64,000 bases of DNA from Sediminibacillus massiliensis (GCF_900156915.1 NZ_LT732535.1:2992838-3056837); one strand, 5' to 3'. Shown: positions 17,260 through 26,486, numbered from the stretch's first letter. Program-made: numbers and translations. Notes: a model not told the origin generated them from the sequence alone.

Positions 17260-17883
17260 ATGGACAATCGTTGGAATGAAATAATATATAAAATTTGGTC
17301 CCCTATGTATGATAGTTTTTTTAATTCAGGGAAGTTTCTAGAAGCTCGTAAAAAAATATTTCAAGGGAATAAGTTTGAAGAAAATAATAATATACTTTTT
17401 GTCGGTGTAGGAACAGGGGCTGATTTGGAACTAATCGATCGTAAAGATTTAAATATTACAGCAATAGACTACTCTAATGAAATGCTTGAAAAGGCAAAAG
17501 CTAAATTCAAAGATTCTTCGATACAGTTTTTAAAAATGGATGCTCAAAAAATGAGTTTTAATGTTAATCAATTTGATGTTGTAGTAGGAAGTCTTGTTTT
17601 AACGGTTGTTCCTGACGCAGATAAATGTATAAAAGAGATGATTAGAGTTTTAAAACCAAATGGGAAGATTATTATTTTTGATAAATTTTTACCTAAAGAG
17701 AAGAAACTTTCTCCTTTGAAGAAATCGATTAGACCTTTAATCAAGTTACTAGGTACTGATATCGGTATAAGCTTTGAGAGATTGTATGAGAAAAACAAAG
17801 AGTCTGTATCTATTCATGAAGATACACCCATAATGTTTAACGGTATGTATAGAAAGATAATCATAAGCAAAATAAATTCTTAA
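17260..17883 (+). CDS. Class I SAM-dependent methyltransferase, AT-rich
   Basis: 207 residues with motif I FVGVGTGADL (near 46-55), a post-I acidic stretch ITAIDYS and motif IV-like FDVVVGSLVLT; the UbiE/type-11 pattern. Substrate unknown. Composition is unlike the neighbours: a hand count gives 15 G/C in 17281-17340, against 28 in 16981-17040. This suggests recent transfer. GAGGTGAAAA precedes the ATG. Just upstream, a ribosome binding site is followed by two tiny frames (ATG TTT TAA, then ATG ACG AGG TGA), possibly a remnant of what stood here before. Confidence 0.8.
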   Translation: MDNRWNEIIYKIWSPMYDSFFNSGKFLEARKKIFQGNKFEENNNILFVGVGTGADLELIDRKDLNITAIDYSNEMLEKAKAKFKDSSIQFLKMDAQKMSFNVNQFDVVVGSLVLTVVPDADKCIKEMIRVLKPNGKIIIFDKFLPKEKKLSPLKKSIRPLIKLLGTDIGISFERLYEKNKESVSIHEDTPIMFNGMYRKIIISKINS

Positions 17884-17928
17884 AATTCTTCAAATAAGGG
17901 GAGCGTTGGTTAAAGGAGACAATAAAAA

Positions 17929-17966
17929 GAAACGCTCTGGATTTAAAAATTCCTGAGCGTTTTTCA
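17929..17966. terminator. Terminator after the methyltransferase gene
   Basis: AAACGCTC/GAGCGTTT with an inner GGA/TCC extension, followed by TT. AT tracts on both sides allow use from both directions, and the next gene is convergent. Confidence 0.7.
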
Positions 17967-18087
17967 GTGCTGATTATATTGTGTTTTTACTTGTTTATTC
18001 GGTAGCTAAATCTATTGTTTTTTTACCGTCCATTTGTAATTTTTTACAAAAAGAGAACCCGTTACTATTGATACCTTTTAAATGATA

Positions 18088-18855
18088 TTAGTCGAGAAAA
18101 TCAGGATTGTTAGTCTGGAAGTTGCTCCAGGCTTTTTCCGTCCTTGTACGGATTTCATCCATGGAAGCATGCAGCCTGGCTTCGGAATCGCCGTAGCCGA
18201 TCTCTACATCGCCTTTCAGCAAACGTGCGAAAACAGAGTCGGCAAAATCTTGCAGCGGGGCCCCGAAGGTATGCAGCCCTGTTCCTCCTAAATCGGTATT
18301 GACTGCAGGCGGGAGGATTTCTGCGACATGTATCCCTGTTTCTGCCAACTGGAGCCGGAGGGATACTGTGAAAGAGTGCAGTGCTGCCTTGGTTGCACTA
18401 TAGACCGGTACCCAGGCTCCTGGAGTAAGTGCAAGTCCAGAGGAAACATTGATGATGGCCGGATTTGGCTGGTTGGCAAGGAAGGGTGCGAACAGCATCG
18501 ATAGGTGGATTGGCCCATCCACGTTAATGGAAATCTCTTTATCGAACTTTTTCCAATTATCGCCTTCCTGCATCAGATTGGATCTTTGCTGGATCCCTGC
18601 ATTATTTATCAGCATGTTAAGCTTTGGAAAGTTGGTTTTAACCCATTCAAATAAGTCGAGGCGTTCCTTCTCCTGGCTGACATCACAGACACGAGTATGT
18701 AAACGTGGAAACTTTGATTTTGCCTCTTCCAACTTCTCCTTCCGTCTCCCGACGATAATTACTTCGTTGTCATTGTTTAAAAACCTTTCTGCCAATGCTA
18801 AGCCGATCCCGGCTGAACCACCTGTGATTATAACGATATTATGATCAGATTCCAT
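18088..18855 (-). CDS. Short-chain dehydrogenase/reductase, DltE-like
   Basis: 255 residues of the classical SDR family: cofactor motif TGGSAGIG (near 12-19), NNAG, and catalytic Ser plus YSATK. The segment LPPAVNTDLGGTGLH after the active site resembles B. subtilis DltE. No dltABCD genes are nearby, so a link to teichoic acid alanylation is not supported here. AAGGAGGAG precedes the ATG at 18855. Confidence 0.78.
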   Translation of the reverse strand: MESDHNIVIITGGSAGIGLALAERFLNNDNEVIIVGRRKEKLEEAKSKFPRLHTRVCDVSQEKERLDLFEWVKTNFPKLNMLINNAGIQQRSNLMQEGDNWKKFDKEISINVDGPIHLSMLFAPFLANQPNPAIINVSSGLALTPGAWVPVYSATKAALHSFTVSLRLQLAETGIHVAEILPPAVNTDLGGTGLHTFGAPLQDFADSVFARLLKGDVEIGYGDSEARLHASMDEIRTRTEKAWSNFQTNNPDFLD

Positions 18856-18956
18856 CTTTTTTCTCCTCCTTGTGTAATAGTGCCTTTAGTATGCACAATT
18901 AATGATTAGAAATAAAGAATGGCAGGTTGTAACGAAAACAGTTGAGTTGACGGCAA

Positions 18957-18994
18957 CAAAAAAAGGCCTTCCCTGGTCGGGAAGAACCTTTTGT
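18957..18994 (-). terminator. Terminator of the cold-shock gene
   Basis: On the minus strand: AAAAGGTTCTTCCC/GGGAAGGCCTTTT with a short loop, followed by Ts. Confidence 0.8.
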
Positions 18995-19003
18995 TTAAGT
19001 CAG

Positions 19004-19204
19004 TTACGCTTTTACAACGTTAGCTGCTTGTGGTCCACGGTTGCCTTCTTCGATATCGAAAGAAACTTGTTGACCTTCGTCTAATGTTTTGAAACCTTCG
19101 CCTTGAATTGCAGAGAAGTGAACGAATACGTCGTCTCCACCTTCAACTTCGATGAAACCGAAACCTTTGTCTGCGTTGAACCATTTTACTGTACCATTAT
19201 TCAT
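19004..19204 (-). CDS. Cold-shock protein (CspB/CspD-like)
   Basis: 66 residues; an OB-fold RNA chaperone that binds single-stranded nucleic acid. RNP1 (KGFGFIEV) and RNP2 (VFVHFSAI) are present. The ATG at 19204 with GGAGG upstream gives the usual length; a longer frame from 19231 would add nine residues not found in Csp proteins. An extended -10 (19337-19345) predicts an untranslated leader of about 125 nt, the typical arrangement for cold-inducible csp mRNAs. Confidence 0.93.
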   Translation of the reverse strand: MNNGTVKWFNADKGFGFIEVEGGDDVFVHFSAIQGEGFKTLDEGQQVSFDIEEGNRGPQAANVVKA

Positions 19205-19336
19205 GTGTATTCCTCCAAGTGCATTTAGCACATAATATTACTATTCTTGCCCTACATAATCGTTCAAGACGATAATCACTTAAAAGTTTTTTCTTCTTTC
19301 ATTACAATCATATACCGAACAACAATAATTAATTTG

Positions 19337-19345
19337 ATTATAGCA
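19337..19345 (-). promoter_or_regulatory. Extended -10 promoter of the csp gene
   Basis: On the minus strand TGCTATAAT, about 130 bp before the start codon. The stretch 19205-19336 is then the csp leader; I see no gene in it. Confidence 0.5.
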
Positions 19346-19505
19346 TGCCCGACAAGAGAAAGATACCCTTTTCTATATTTTTTTTATTTGTTTTTGAAAA
19401 GTAAGGGGAGCTATACCGCTTATTAGTCGACGAAAGTCTGTCACCATAGTATCATTTTTTACAGAAGGAATCTTTCTTATTTATACAGCAAAGGTTGATG
19501 GAATC

Positions 19506-21701
19506 ATGAAGCACTTACAAATAAAGTATCATTGGATTGGAAGATTGATTGCTTCTGATCCAGGGAGAAAAAGATTACAGCAGGCAGGGAAAGCAACCCT
19601 TAGTCTGATTTCGGCGGTTTTCACGATGCTGTTTATTTTGCGTGCAAGCGGCTCCGATTTGCTGACTCCTGCTATTATTTCCGGAATGGCCGGCATGATG
19701 GCAATAATGGCTGTAATGGACGATACAGAGAAAGAAAAAAAGGTAACAACCATCTTAATGGCAGTCTCCGCCTCGGTGGGTATTACGGTAGGATCGTTAT
19801 TGGGAGGAAACCCTTATTATGTTGGAACCCTGATGGTTCTGGTTATTTTTAGTGCTTTTTACTTTTCCAGATTCGGTAGCAGGTATTTTTCTCTTGGCAT
19901 GATTGCATTTTTCACTGTTTATATATCATCCTTTTTAATGCTGGACCCAACCCAATTTCCATGGTTTTATCTTGGAGCGGTAATTGGAATCAGCTATGCC
20001 TTCTTATACAATTTTCTTCTATTCAAAAATTCCGCCCAGATTCTGAATAAAAGTATGCGTTCTTTCCACATACAGGCAAACCTTACCTTCAATCTGATCA
20101 TCCGTATGATTCAGGAAGGTGAAGTGGATGAAAAGTGGAAGAAGATATTGGATAAGAATGTTGATCTTCTCGGAGATTATGCCCGGAACGTATCAGGTGA
20201 TTTAAACGAGGAAGATGTAGATAAAGTCTGGCCGGGTTTATCGGTTTCACAAATCAGACTCTATGTATTCGATGCAGCGATGTTGGTTCAAACGCTGGCG
20301 GACTCTGTGCAAAGGCTGAAGAAAGCGGATGCCTTTCAAACCCATGAAATAAGAAGGCTGCTTGTCTGGATCATTCAATCTTTACGGGATGTGGAAGTGC
20401 TTGCCCCGGATTATAAACAACAGAATTTATTGGAAGCGGAAAAAGCCATTCAAACGACCAGGCTGGCGCTTGGGGAGCTTTTAAATGAAGGTAACAGACC
20501 CGGCGGATGGTTGTACTTGATCCGCCGAATTGAATCGATTGCCAACCATGTCATTGAAGCGGCATTTCGCATTCAGCAGTCACTTACCGAATTTAAGCCG
20601 GAAGACAGGGCGCAAGTTAAAGAGAATATCGAAGAAGTGAACGAAGAGACAGAGGACAAGGAACGTGGCCTGAAGCCCACAACCAAAAAGGCATATCAGG
20701 CCCTTGTCGCCGGGACGATTTCCATCATCGTTGGTTATATCATTTCACCTATTCAGCCATACTGGGTCATCCTGACTGCATTTATTGTTTTATTAGGAAC
20801 AGAGTTGGTAGGCCGGACATACGTAAAGGGATTTCAGCGTTCTGTAGGAACTATTTTCGGAGCGATTATCGGTTTCGGGCTGGCAAATGGCTTGTCAGGT
20901 CAGTCCGCTTTGGAAGTGGTCTTGATTTTTCTAGTCGTGTTCCTGGCCTTCTACCTGTTCACGGTTTCCTATACGCTGATGAGCTTGTTCATCACCATGT
21001 TGATCGCATTTATGTACGATATATTGTTGGGTGGCATTAGTATACAGCTGATGGGTGCTCGAGTTTTGGATACTATTGCCGGGGCGGCCATCGCTTTTGG
21101 TGTATCAGCGGTTGTCCTGCCAAAGAGAACAAAAGACAGGGTGGCAGATGCTATTGATGAATATCTGGCAGAGCTCAGTTCTTATGTAACAATATACGTA
21201 CGCAGTTTCCGGGAAGAGGTAAATGTAAAAGAACTTTCAGATAATGCTTTTGAGATGGACAAGAAGCTTCAAATTATGAGGGACCAGGCACACCCGCTCC
21301 TTCAGCAGCCGGGTCTACTGTTTCGGTCAGATGTCCCTAACTCTATTGCCATATTTTCGGCAATAAATTATTATGCCAAGCATCTGGTTGCCTCTTCCTA
21401 TCAGAAAAACTTCGAATATCCGGAAGAATTAAATGAGGACCTAGAACAAATGGAACAGGTTTTGGGACATAATATCGGCGTACTCAGAGCCTTGATTAAC
21501 GGGGAGAATACCTCGGGGACTCTTTACAAGCTTGAACGGCACCGAGAGAGGATCGAAAAGCTAGCCCCTGGCAGGCAGGAAGCGAAAGGAGATTTGATCC
21601 ATCATTTGTATTATGTGTGGAAAGTGAACCAATCGCTAGTCCATCTCGGTGAAGGGCTTGGTGCAACATCTGAAATTGATAAAAAAGAGAAACAGGAGTA
21701 A
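19506..21701 (+). CDS. FUSC-family integral membrane protein
   Basis: 731 residues with two blocks of membrane helices (about 33-180 and 400-545), each followed by a cytoplasmic helical region; this is the layout of the fusaric acid resistance/aromatic acid exporter (AaeB/YccS-like) family. Probably exports an aromatic or amphipathic compound; the substrate is unknown. AAGGTTGATGG is a modest ribosome binding site. Its stop codon lies inside the stem of a terminator shared with the convergent czcD gene. Confidence 0.8.
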   Translation: MKHLQIKYHWIGRLIASDPGRKRLQQAGKATLSLISAVFTMLFILRASGSDLLTPAIISGMAGMMAIMAVMDDTEKEKKVTTILMAVSASVGITVGSLLGGNPYYVGTLMVLVIFSAFYFSRFGSRYFSLGMIAFFTVYISSFLMLDPTQFPWFYLGAVIGISYAFLYNFLLFKNSAQILNKSMRSFHIQANLTFNLIIRMIQEGEVDEKWKKILDKNVDLLGDYARNVSGDLNEEDVDKVWPGLSVSQIRLYVFDAAMLVQTLADSVQRLKKADAFQTHEIRRLLVWIIQSLRDVEVLAPDYKQQNLLEAEKAIQTTRLALGELLNEGNRPGGWLYLIRRIESIANHVIEAAFRIQQSLTEFKPEDRAQVKENIEEVNEETEDKERGLKPTTKKAYQALVAGTISIIVGYIISPIQPYWVILTAFIVLLGTELVGRTYVKGFQRSVGTIFGAIIGFGLANGLSGQSALEVVLIFLVVFLAFYLFTVSYTLMSLFITMLIAFMYDILLGGISIQLMGARVLDTIAGAAIAFGVSAVVLPKRTKDRVADAIDEYLAELSSYVTIYVRSFREEVNVKELSDNAFEMDKKLQIMRDQAHPLLQQPGLLFRSDVPNSIAIFSAINYYAKHLVASSYQKNFEYPEELNEDLEQMEQVLGHNIGVLRALINGENTSGTLYKLERHRERIEKLAPGRQEAKGDLIHHLYYVWKVNQSLVHLGEGLGATSEIDKKEKQE

Positions 21702-21726
21702 GGGCTGGCGCCCCTGCTCCTGTTTT
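21691..21726. terminator. Bidirectional terminator between FUSC and czcD genes
   Basis: AACAGGAG/CTCCTGTT with an inner GGC/GCC, followed by Ts rightward. It overlaps both stop codons. Confidence 0.75.
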
Positions 21727-22664
21727 TAATGTTGGTGGTTATGGTCTGTGTGTTCATTCTGGCACATGAGGGAGTCCTCGTGGGGGTGATCCTTGTTTTC
21801 CATTTGAACCGTGACATGCCCGATGCCTTTATGTTCTAATTCGTGTTCAATCAATCGGAGTAACCTCTGGCTGTCGTGAATCGACAGCTCGCCGCTCACG
21901 ACAGCGTGGCATGACATGGCATTTTGGCCGCTGGTTATGCTCCATACATGCAAGTCGTGAATACCGCATATTTCCGGGATGTTTTCGATGGTACGGATGA
22001 TATCATCCAATTCGATATTCTTTGGGGTTCCTTCCATCAATACGTGAACAGCATCCTTCGTTACACGCCAACCGCTTATCAGTACGAGGATGGCAACGAT
22101 GACACTTGCCAAAGGATCTGCCCATCCCCACTGGAAGAACATAATCAGCAATGCTGCAACGACAGCGCCGACAGATCCTAACAAATCGCCCACCACATGC
22201 AGGAATGCAGCTCTCAGATTAAGATTTTCCTCTGTATCTCCTTTCAGGAGGATCCACGCAACGACTATATTGACAACTAATCCAATTATCCCGATCGATA
22301 GCATCCCAATGGAGGCCACTTCCGGCGGATCGATAAAACGGTGATAAGCTTCATAAAAAATATATAAAGAAATCAAGGTAAGGGTCACACCGTTGAATAA
22401 TGCCGCTAGTATCTCAAACCGTTTATACCCATAAGTCTTGCTGTAATTCGCCACCTTTTCACCCAGTACAAATGCCAGGACGCCCACCCCTAATGAAACG
22501 GAATCGCTTAACATGTGCCCCGCATCCGACAAAAGTGCCAGACTGTTAGTAAGAAAACCGCCGACAGCTTCGATCACCATGTACCCGGTCGTAATAAAGA
22601 AACTGATCAACAAGGCTTTTTTGTTTGCTCCATGTGCATGGTTATGATCATGTCCATGTCCCAT
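21726..22664 (-). CDS. czcD: Cation diffusion facilitator (zinc/cobalt/cadmium efflux), CzcD-like
   Basis: 312 residues with six membrane helices. A His-rich N-terminus (GHGHDHNHAHG) and C-terminus (HTDHNHQH) flank the CDF core; the HMLSDS motif of helix II supplies metal ligands and the C-terminal ferredoxin-like domain carries ICGIHDLHVW. I place the start at ATG 22664 because AAGGAGAG sits six bases before it; the longer frame from 22682 would begin within the ribosome binding site. It lies directly downstream of czrA on the same strand, so the two probably form a metal-inducible operon. Confidence 0.88.
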   Translation of the reverse strand: MGHGHDHNHAHGANKKALLISFFITTGYMVIEAVGGFLTNSLALLSDAGHMLSDSVSLGVGVLAFVLGEKVANYSKTYGYKRFEILAALFNGVTLTLISLYIFYEAYHRFIDPPEVASIGMLSIGIIGLVVNIVVAWILLKGDTEENLNLRAAFLHVVGDLLGSVGAVVAALLIMFFQWGWADPLASVIVAILVLISGWRVTKDAVHVLMEGTPKNIELDDIIRTIENIPEICGIHDLHVWSITSGQNAMSCHAVVSGELSIHDSQRLLRLIEHELEHKGIGHVTVQMENKDHPHEDSLMCQNEHTDHNHQH

Positions 22665-22700
22665 TTGCATCTCTCCTTCCATTATCCGAACTTAGCTTTA

Positions 22701-23012
22701 TCATGTATGCAGTGCATGTTGAATTGTCTGGTTCAACACGGTCATTACATGTTCGTCATCATGTGAATAGTAAATAGTGGTCCCTTCCCTTCTGTTCTTT
22801 ACCAGCCGGAGGTTTTTTAAAAAGCGAAGCTGATGGGACACGGTCGATTGACGCAGCTTCAGTGTTTCAGCTATATCATTTACGGAGTATTCTTGATTGA
22901 ACAACAAATGAAGAATCTTGATCCGGGTGGGATCGCCTAATGCCTTAAAGGTTTGGGAAACGATGAACAATGTTTCTTCATCAAGTTCTTCATACTTATC
23001 TTCCATATCCAT
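22701..23012 (-). CDS. czrA: ArsR-family metal-sensing repressor (CzrA-like)
   Basis: 103-residue winged-helix repressor. The recognition helix lies in [14 protein letters not shown]. The C-terminal helix carries the complete alpha-5 zinc/cobalt site in the spacing D-x-H-x10-H-x2-H: D86, H88, H99, H102, as in S. aureus CzrA. The ArsR-type cysteine site is absent, so Zn/Co rather than arsenic is predicted. First gene of the czrA-czcD operon, with a 30-bp palindrome over its promoter. Confidence 0.9.
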   Translation of the reverse strand: MDMEDKYEELDEETLFIVSQTFKALGDPTRIKILHLLFNQEYSVNDIAETLKLRQSTVSHQLRFLKNLRLVKNRREGTTIYYSHDDEHVMTVLNQTIQHALHT

Positions 23013-23050
23013 TAGATTACCTCCAATTATGGTTCGTTATTTTGTCTATA

Positions 23051-23081
23051 TGCTTATATTAACATATGTTCATATAAGCAA
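23051..23081 (-). promoter_or_regulatory. czrA-czcD promoter with overlapping CzrA operator
   Basis: A 30-bp inverted repeat at 23051-23080: left arm TGCTTATATTAA, centre CATATG, right arm TTCATATAAGCA; one mismatched pair. On the minus strand TTGCTT (23081-23076), 17 bp, TATAAG (23058-23053) forms a promoter inside it, so repressor and polymerase would compete. This matches the type of operator used by CzrA/SmtB proteins. Confidence 0.75.
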
Positions 23082-23105
23082 AAAGTTCCCTGCGAAATAA
23101 TAATA

Positions 23106-23139
23106 GGGGAATTTCCCCCGAAAGATGAGGAACTTCCCC
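23106..23139 (+). promoter_or_regulatory. Twin palindromic operator upstream of the nitrate cluster
   Basis: GGGGAATTTCCCC (23106-23118) and GAGGAACTTCCCC (23127-23139) have centres 21 bp apart, i.e. two helical turns on the same DNA face. They lie about 65 and 44 bp before the predicted transcription start. The first is preceded by TA, giving TAGGGG, similar to the TAGGG-N4-CCCTA site I know for staphylococcal NreC. Likely target of the NreC-like regulator encoded downstream (inference). Confidence 0.55.
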
Positions 23140-23164
23140 GATACAGAAAGAGAGCAAGGGTTTC

Positions 23165-23170
23165 TATAAT
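23165..23170 (+). promoter_or_regulatory. -10 element of the nitrate cluster promoter
   Basis: Perfect TATAAT with no recognisable -35 hexamer 15-19 bp upstream, which fits an activator-dependent promoter. Confidence 0.5.
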
Positions 23171-23220
23171 AGAAATATGAATTGGCATACAAAAGAAAAT
23201 TGCCTTAAGGAGTCGTTCAA

Positions 23221-24330
23221 ATGGAAGATATCAGGATAAAAGAACCGATCAGAGAACCACTGAAAGAGCCGGAGAAAACAAAGAATACCATCAACAACGC
23301 TTTTGCTTCCCATTTTGCTAAATCCATGTTCGTGGCTGTAAGTGCATTGGTCATCTTGTCGTTTATCGGTACGAGAATGTTTACACATGTCGATTTGAAT
23401 CTTTATGGATATATGATAGGAACTTTAGTGTTTCTGGGCGGTTTTTTCTACCGCTTCATTGCGTGGGGAGAAAGACCACCGACAAAGATTATGATCAAAA
23501 AAGGAATCAAATTATTGTTTCGTAAATCAACCCCAAAAACATCGGTCAATCACTTGGCTACCTATAAATTTATTTGGAATCGGGGAATTTACCGATGGGC
23601 ACAGCACATGATGATTGGCTGGGGATGTATCATTTCCTGCTTTGTCACCTTTCCACTTGTGTTTGGGTGGATGTATTTCACCATGGAAGAGGGCGGCTAC
23701 TACACCATTGTCGGCATGGGGATCGACATCATGACAGTTCCTGCCGATGGCATCATCGCTTTTTTCTCTTACAATGCTTTGAATTTCAGTGCACTCATGG
23801 TTATTACCGGGGTGTGTATGGCGCTATACCGTCGTTTGAAAAACCTGCAGGCAAGAGCCGAACAGCAATTCATGTATGACTTCTTGCCATTGTATCTTTT
23901 GCTTTTTATCAGTATTACCGGCTTGGCGTTGACTTTTATCAATGTATTTCTACACGGAGCAGGACATTATGCGATGTCCTTGATTCATCAATATTCCGTG
24001 ATTATCACACTGATTTATCTGCCTTTCGGAAAGCTTGCCCATATCCCTTTCCGTCCGTTGAGTGTTTTCGCCAGGAATTATCGCGAACATTATGCAAAAA
24101 AATCAACGAAAACCTGCAAAGTATGCGGGGAAGGCTTTGTATCAACAGAACAATCCAATGATGTTATCGACGTTTTAGGTGTAAACAATCTTGAGTTTCA
24201 AATGAAGGAAGGCTTTCATTTAGCTGAATTGTGTCTCCCTTGCCGCAGGAAATACCGCATTTCCAAGTTTTCGGGATTCGCAACACATGAAGTACCTGTC
24301 AAGGAGGCAAATCAGAATGCAAAGGGATAA
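23221..24330 (+). CDS. Membrane b-type cytochrome-like subunit with tetracysteine tail
   Basis: 369 residues with six predicted membrane helices (about 33-53, 61-80, 128-153, 180-202, 219-243, 252-275). Histidines H129, H245, H249, H256 and H274 at helix edges are heme-ligand candidates; RWAQHMMIGWG resembles the NarI/HdrC-type quinol-oxidising cytochrome pattern. The cytoplasmic C-terminus has CKVC (299-302) and CLPC (338-341), a zinc-ribbon or rubredoxin-like metal knuckle. AAGGAG precedes the ATG. As first gene before the molybdoenzyme (14-bp overlap), it is the likely membrane electron donor. Assignment rests on topology and context. Confidence 0.6.
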   Translation: MEDIRIKEPIREPLKEPEKTKNTINNAFASHFAKSMFVAVSALVILSFIGTRMFTHVDLNLYGYMIGTLVFLGGFFYRFIAWGERPPTKIMIKKGIKLLFRKSTPKTSVNHLATYKFIWNRGIYRWAQHMMIGWGCIISCFVTFPLVFGWMYFTMEEGGYYTIVGMGIDIMTVPADGIIAFFSYNALNFSALMVITGVCMALYRRLKNLQARAEQQFMYDFLPLYLLLFISITGLALTFINVFLHGAGHYAMSLIHQYSVIITLIYLPFGKLAHIPFRPLSVFARNYREHYAKKSTKTCKVCGEGFVSTEQSNDVIDVLGVNNLEFQMKEGFHLAELCLPCRRKYRISKFSGFATHEVPVKEANQNAKG

Positions 24331-26485
24331 ATTTTTTAAGGAAATAGAAAATGTGAACCATCCGAATGAAAAACTGATCAAAACGCATTGCAGCTATTGT
24401 GGAATGCAGTGCGGAATGAACTTAAGGGTGAATACACTGACAAACAAAATCGTCGGGGTGGAACCGAGATATGACTGGCCGGTTACCGTCGGCAAAATGT
24501 GTCCAAAAGGCGTGACGGCTTACCAGCAGACAAATCACAAGGATCGTATCCTGCGCCCGTTAATCCGCGAGGACGCTTCATTGAAAGGGACAAAGGAAGG
24601 TTTCCGGGAGGCCAGCTGGGAGGAGGCTTACCAGTTAATTGCAGAGAAATTCGGGGAGATGCAAGCAAACTACGGTAAGGACAGCTTGTCTGTTTTCAGT
24701 GGAGTTTCCATGACAAATGAAAAATGTTACCTGACTGGCAAATTCGCAAGAGTAGCTCTTGGCACACGGTATATCGATTATAACGGCAGGTTCTGTATGT
24801 CCAGCGCTGCAGGTGGTTTTTTGAGAACCTTCGGTGTGGATAGAGGATCAACACTCCCTTGGACAGACATTCATGAAACAGATTGCTTGTTTATAGCAGG
24901 AAGCAATACAGCGGAGTGCCACCCGACATCCATGTTCCGTGTGTGGGCCGTACAGGAGCGGGGAGGTTATTTAATTGTAGCGGATCCGCGTGAAACCCCT
25001 GTTGCAAGAAGAGCAGACGTTCATTTGGACCTTCGCCCCGGGACCGACTTGGCTTTGGCTAATGGAATCTTACATTTACTTATAAAAAATGGCCATACAG
25101 ATGAGGAGTTTATCGCCCAACATACGAATGGTTTTGCTGAGATGAAAGAGTTAGTGGAAGACTTTACACCGGAGGTTACCAGCATGCTGACAGGCGTTGC
25201 GGTGGAAAAGATTGAACGGGCTGCAGAAATCTATGGAAAAGCGCCGAACGCTGTGGTGATGTTTGCCAGGGGAATCGAACAGCAGCACAAAGGTGTAGAT
25301 AATGTTTCTGCCTATTGCAATATGGCGTTGGTCACCGGGAAAATCGGCCGGCCAAAAGCGGGTGTTGCCACTTTTACCGGCCAAGGAAATGGCCAGGGGG
25401 GCAGGGAACATGGCCAGAAGTCGGACTTGTTGCCGGGTTACCGGAAAATTACCAACCCGGAGGCCGTAAAAGCGGTCAGTCAGGTATGGGGAATCGATCC
25501 GGAAGATATGCCTCAACCGGGCGTTTCTGCTTACGAAATGTTTGAGCTGATGGAAAAAAAGACCATCCGCGGGCTTTATCTGCTTTGTTCGAATCCAGCG
25601 GTGTCGGCACCGAACCTGAATTTTGTCAAGAAAGCTCTGAAACAGCTGGATTTCATGGTGTGCGCTGATTTCTATATGTCAGAATCTGCTGAGTTTGCAG
25701 ATGTCATTCTCCCTTCTGTTACATGGTCCGAAGATGAAGGGACAGTAACGAACTTGGAGGGCAGGATTATCAAGATCAACAAAGCACAGGAACCGATTGG
25801 CGAATCTAAGCCTGATTGGCTTATGCAAGTGGAATTGGCAGAGATATTGGGCAAAGGAAAACACTTTTCGCACTTGAAGACTGCCAGGGATGTTGCAGAA
25901 GAATTCCGGCTGGCCTCTAAGGGCGGGAATGCCGATTACTACGGAGCAACCTGGGATAAAATCGATGACCAAGATGGCGTATTCTGGCCATGCCGGGATG
26001 AAAAGGATAAAGGGACACCGCATATGTTCCTGGACAAAAAGTTCTATCATCCAGATGGAAAGGCGAAAATATGCGCCCTTCCATACCGTCCGCCGGCAGA
26101 GGAGCCATGCGATGAATATCCTCTCCGGCTGACCACCGGCCGTGTCGTGTACCATTATTTATCCGGCAATCAGACAAGAAGGATTCAATTCTTGCGCGAT
26201 ATGTGCCCGGATCCATATGTGGAAGTTCACCCACGTACCGCCGAAAGTTATGGGATAGCACATGAGGAAGTAGTCAGATTGTTCACGAGGCGTGGGAAAA
26301 GTGACTATAAGGTGAAAATCACGGAGGCTATCCGGGAGGACACGGTGTTTGTTCCTTACCATTTCGGTCATGAACAATCTATCAATCTACTAACGATTCC
26401 CGCACTTGATCCTATCTCGAGGATGCCTGAATTCAAGGCTTGTGCAGCTCAGATCGAGAAACTGAATACCGGGAAGGTGCTTTAA
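24317..26485 (+). CDS. Molybdopterin oxidoreductase, nitrate reductase-type catalytic subunit
   Basis: 722 residues. N-terminal [4Fe-4S] motif C25-x2-C28-x3-C32-x29-C62; the Mo-ligand cysteine C160 in YNGRFCMSSAAGG is the NasA/NapA/NarB type; SNTAECHPTS, FTGQGNGQGGREHG (the pterin contact region) and the C-terminal TGRVVYHYLSGNQTRR dinucleotide-binding domain follow. There is no Tat signal, so the enzyme is probably cytoplasmic. AAGGAGG at 24301-24307 fixes the ATG at 24317. Nitrate as substrate is inferred from the adjacent NarK-type transporter and NreA-like protein; other oxyanions or formate cannot be excluded. Confidence 0.82.
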   Translation: MQRDKFFKEIENVNHPNEKLIKTHCSYCGMQCGMNLRVNTLTNKIVGVEPRYDWPVTVGKMCPKGVTAYQQTNHKDRILRPLIREDASLKGTKEGFREASWEEAYQLIAEKFGEMQANYGKDSLSVFSGVSMTNEKCYLTGKFARVALGTRYIDYNGRFCMSSAAGGFLRTFGVDRGSTLPWTDIHETDCLFIAGSNTAECHPTSMFRVWAVQERGGYLIVADPRETPVARRADVHLDLRPGTDLALANGILHLLIKNGHTDEEFIAQHTNGFAEMKELVEDFTPEVTSMLTGVAVEKIERAAEIYGKAPNAVVMFARGIEQQHKGVDNVSAYCNMALVTGKIGRPKAGVATFTGQGNGQGGREHGQKSDLLPGYRKITNPEAVKAVSQVWGIDPEDMPQPGVSAYEMFELMEKKTIRGLYLLCSNPAVSAPNLNFVKKALKQLDFMVCADFYMSESAEFADVILPSVTWSEDEGTVTNLEGRIIKINKAQEPIGESKPDWLMQVELAEILGKGKHFSHLKTARDVAEEFRLASKGGNADYYGATWDKIDDQDGVFWPCRDEKDKGTPHMFLDKKFYHPDGKAKICALPYRPPAEEPCDEYPLRLTTGRVVYHYLSGNQTRRIQFLRDMCPDPYVEVHPRTAESYGIAHEEVVRLFTRRGKSDYKVKITEAIREDTVFVPYHFGHEQSINLLTIPALDPISRMPEFKACAAQIEKLNTGKVL

Positions 26486-26486
26486 T

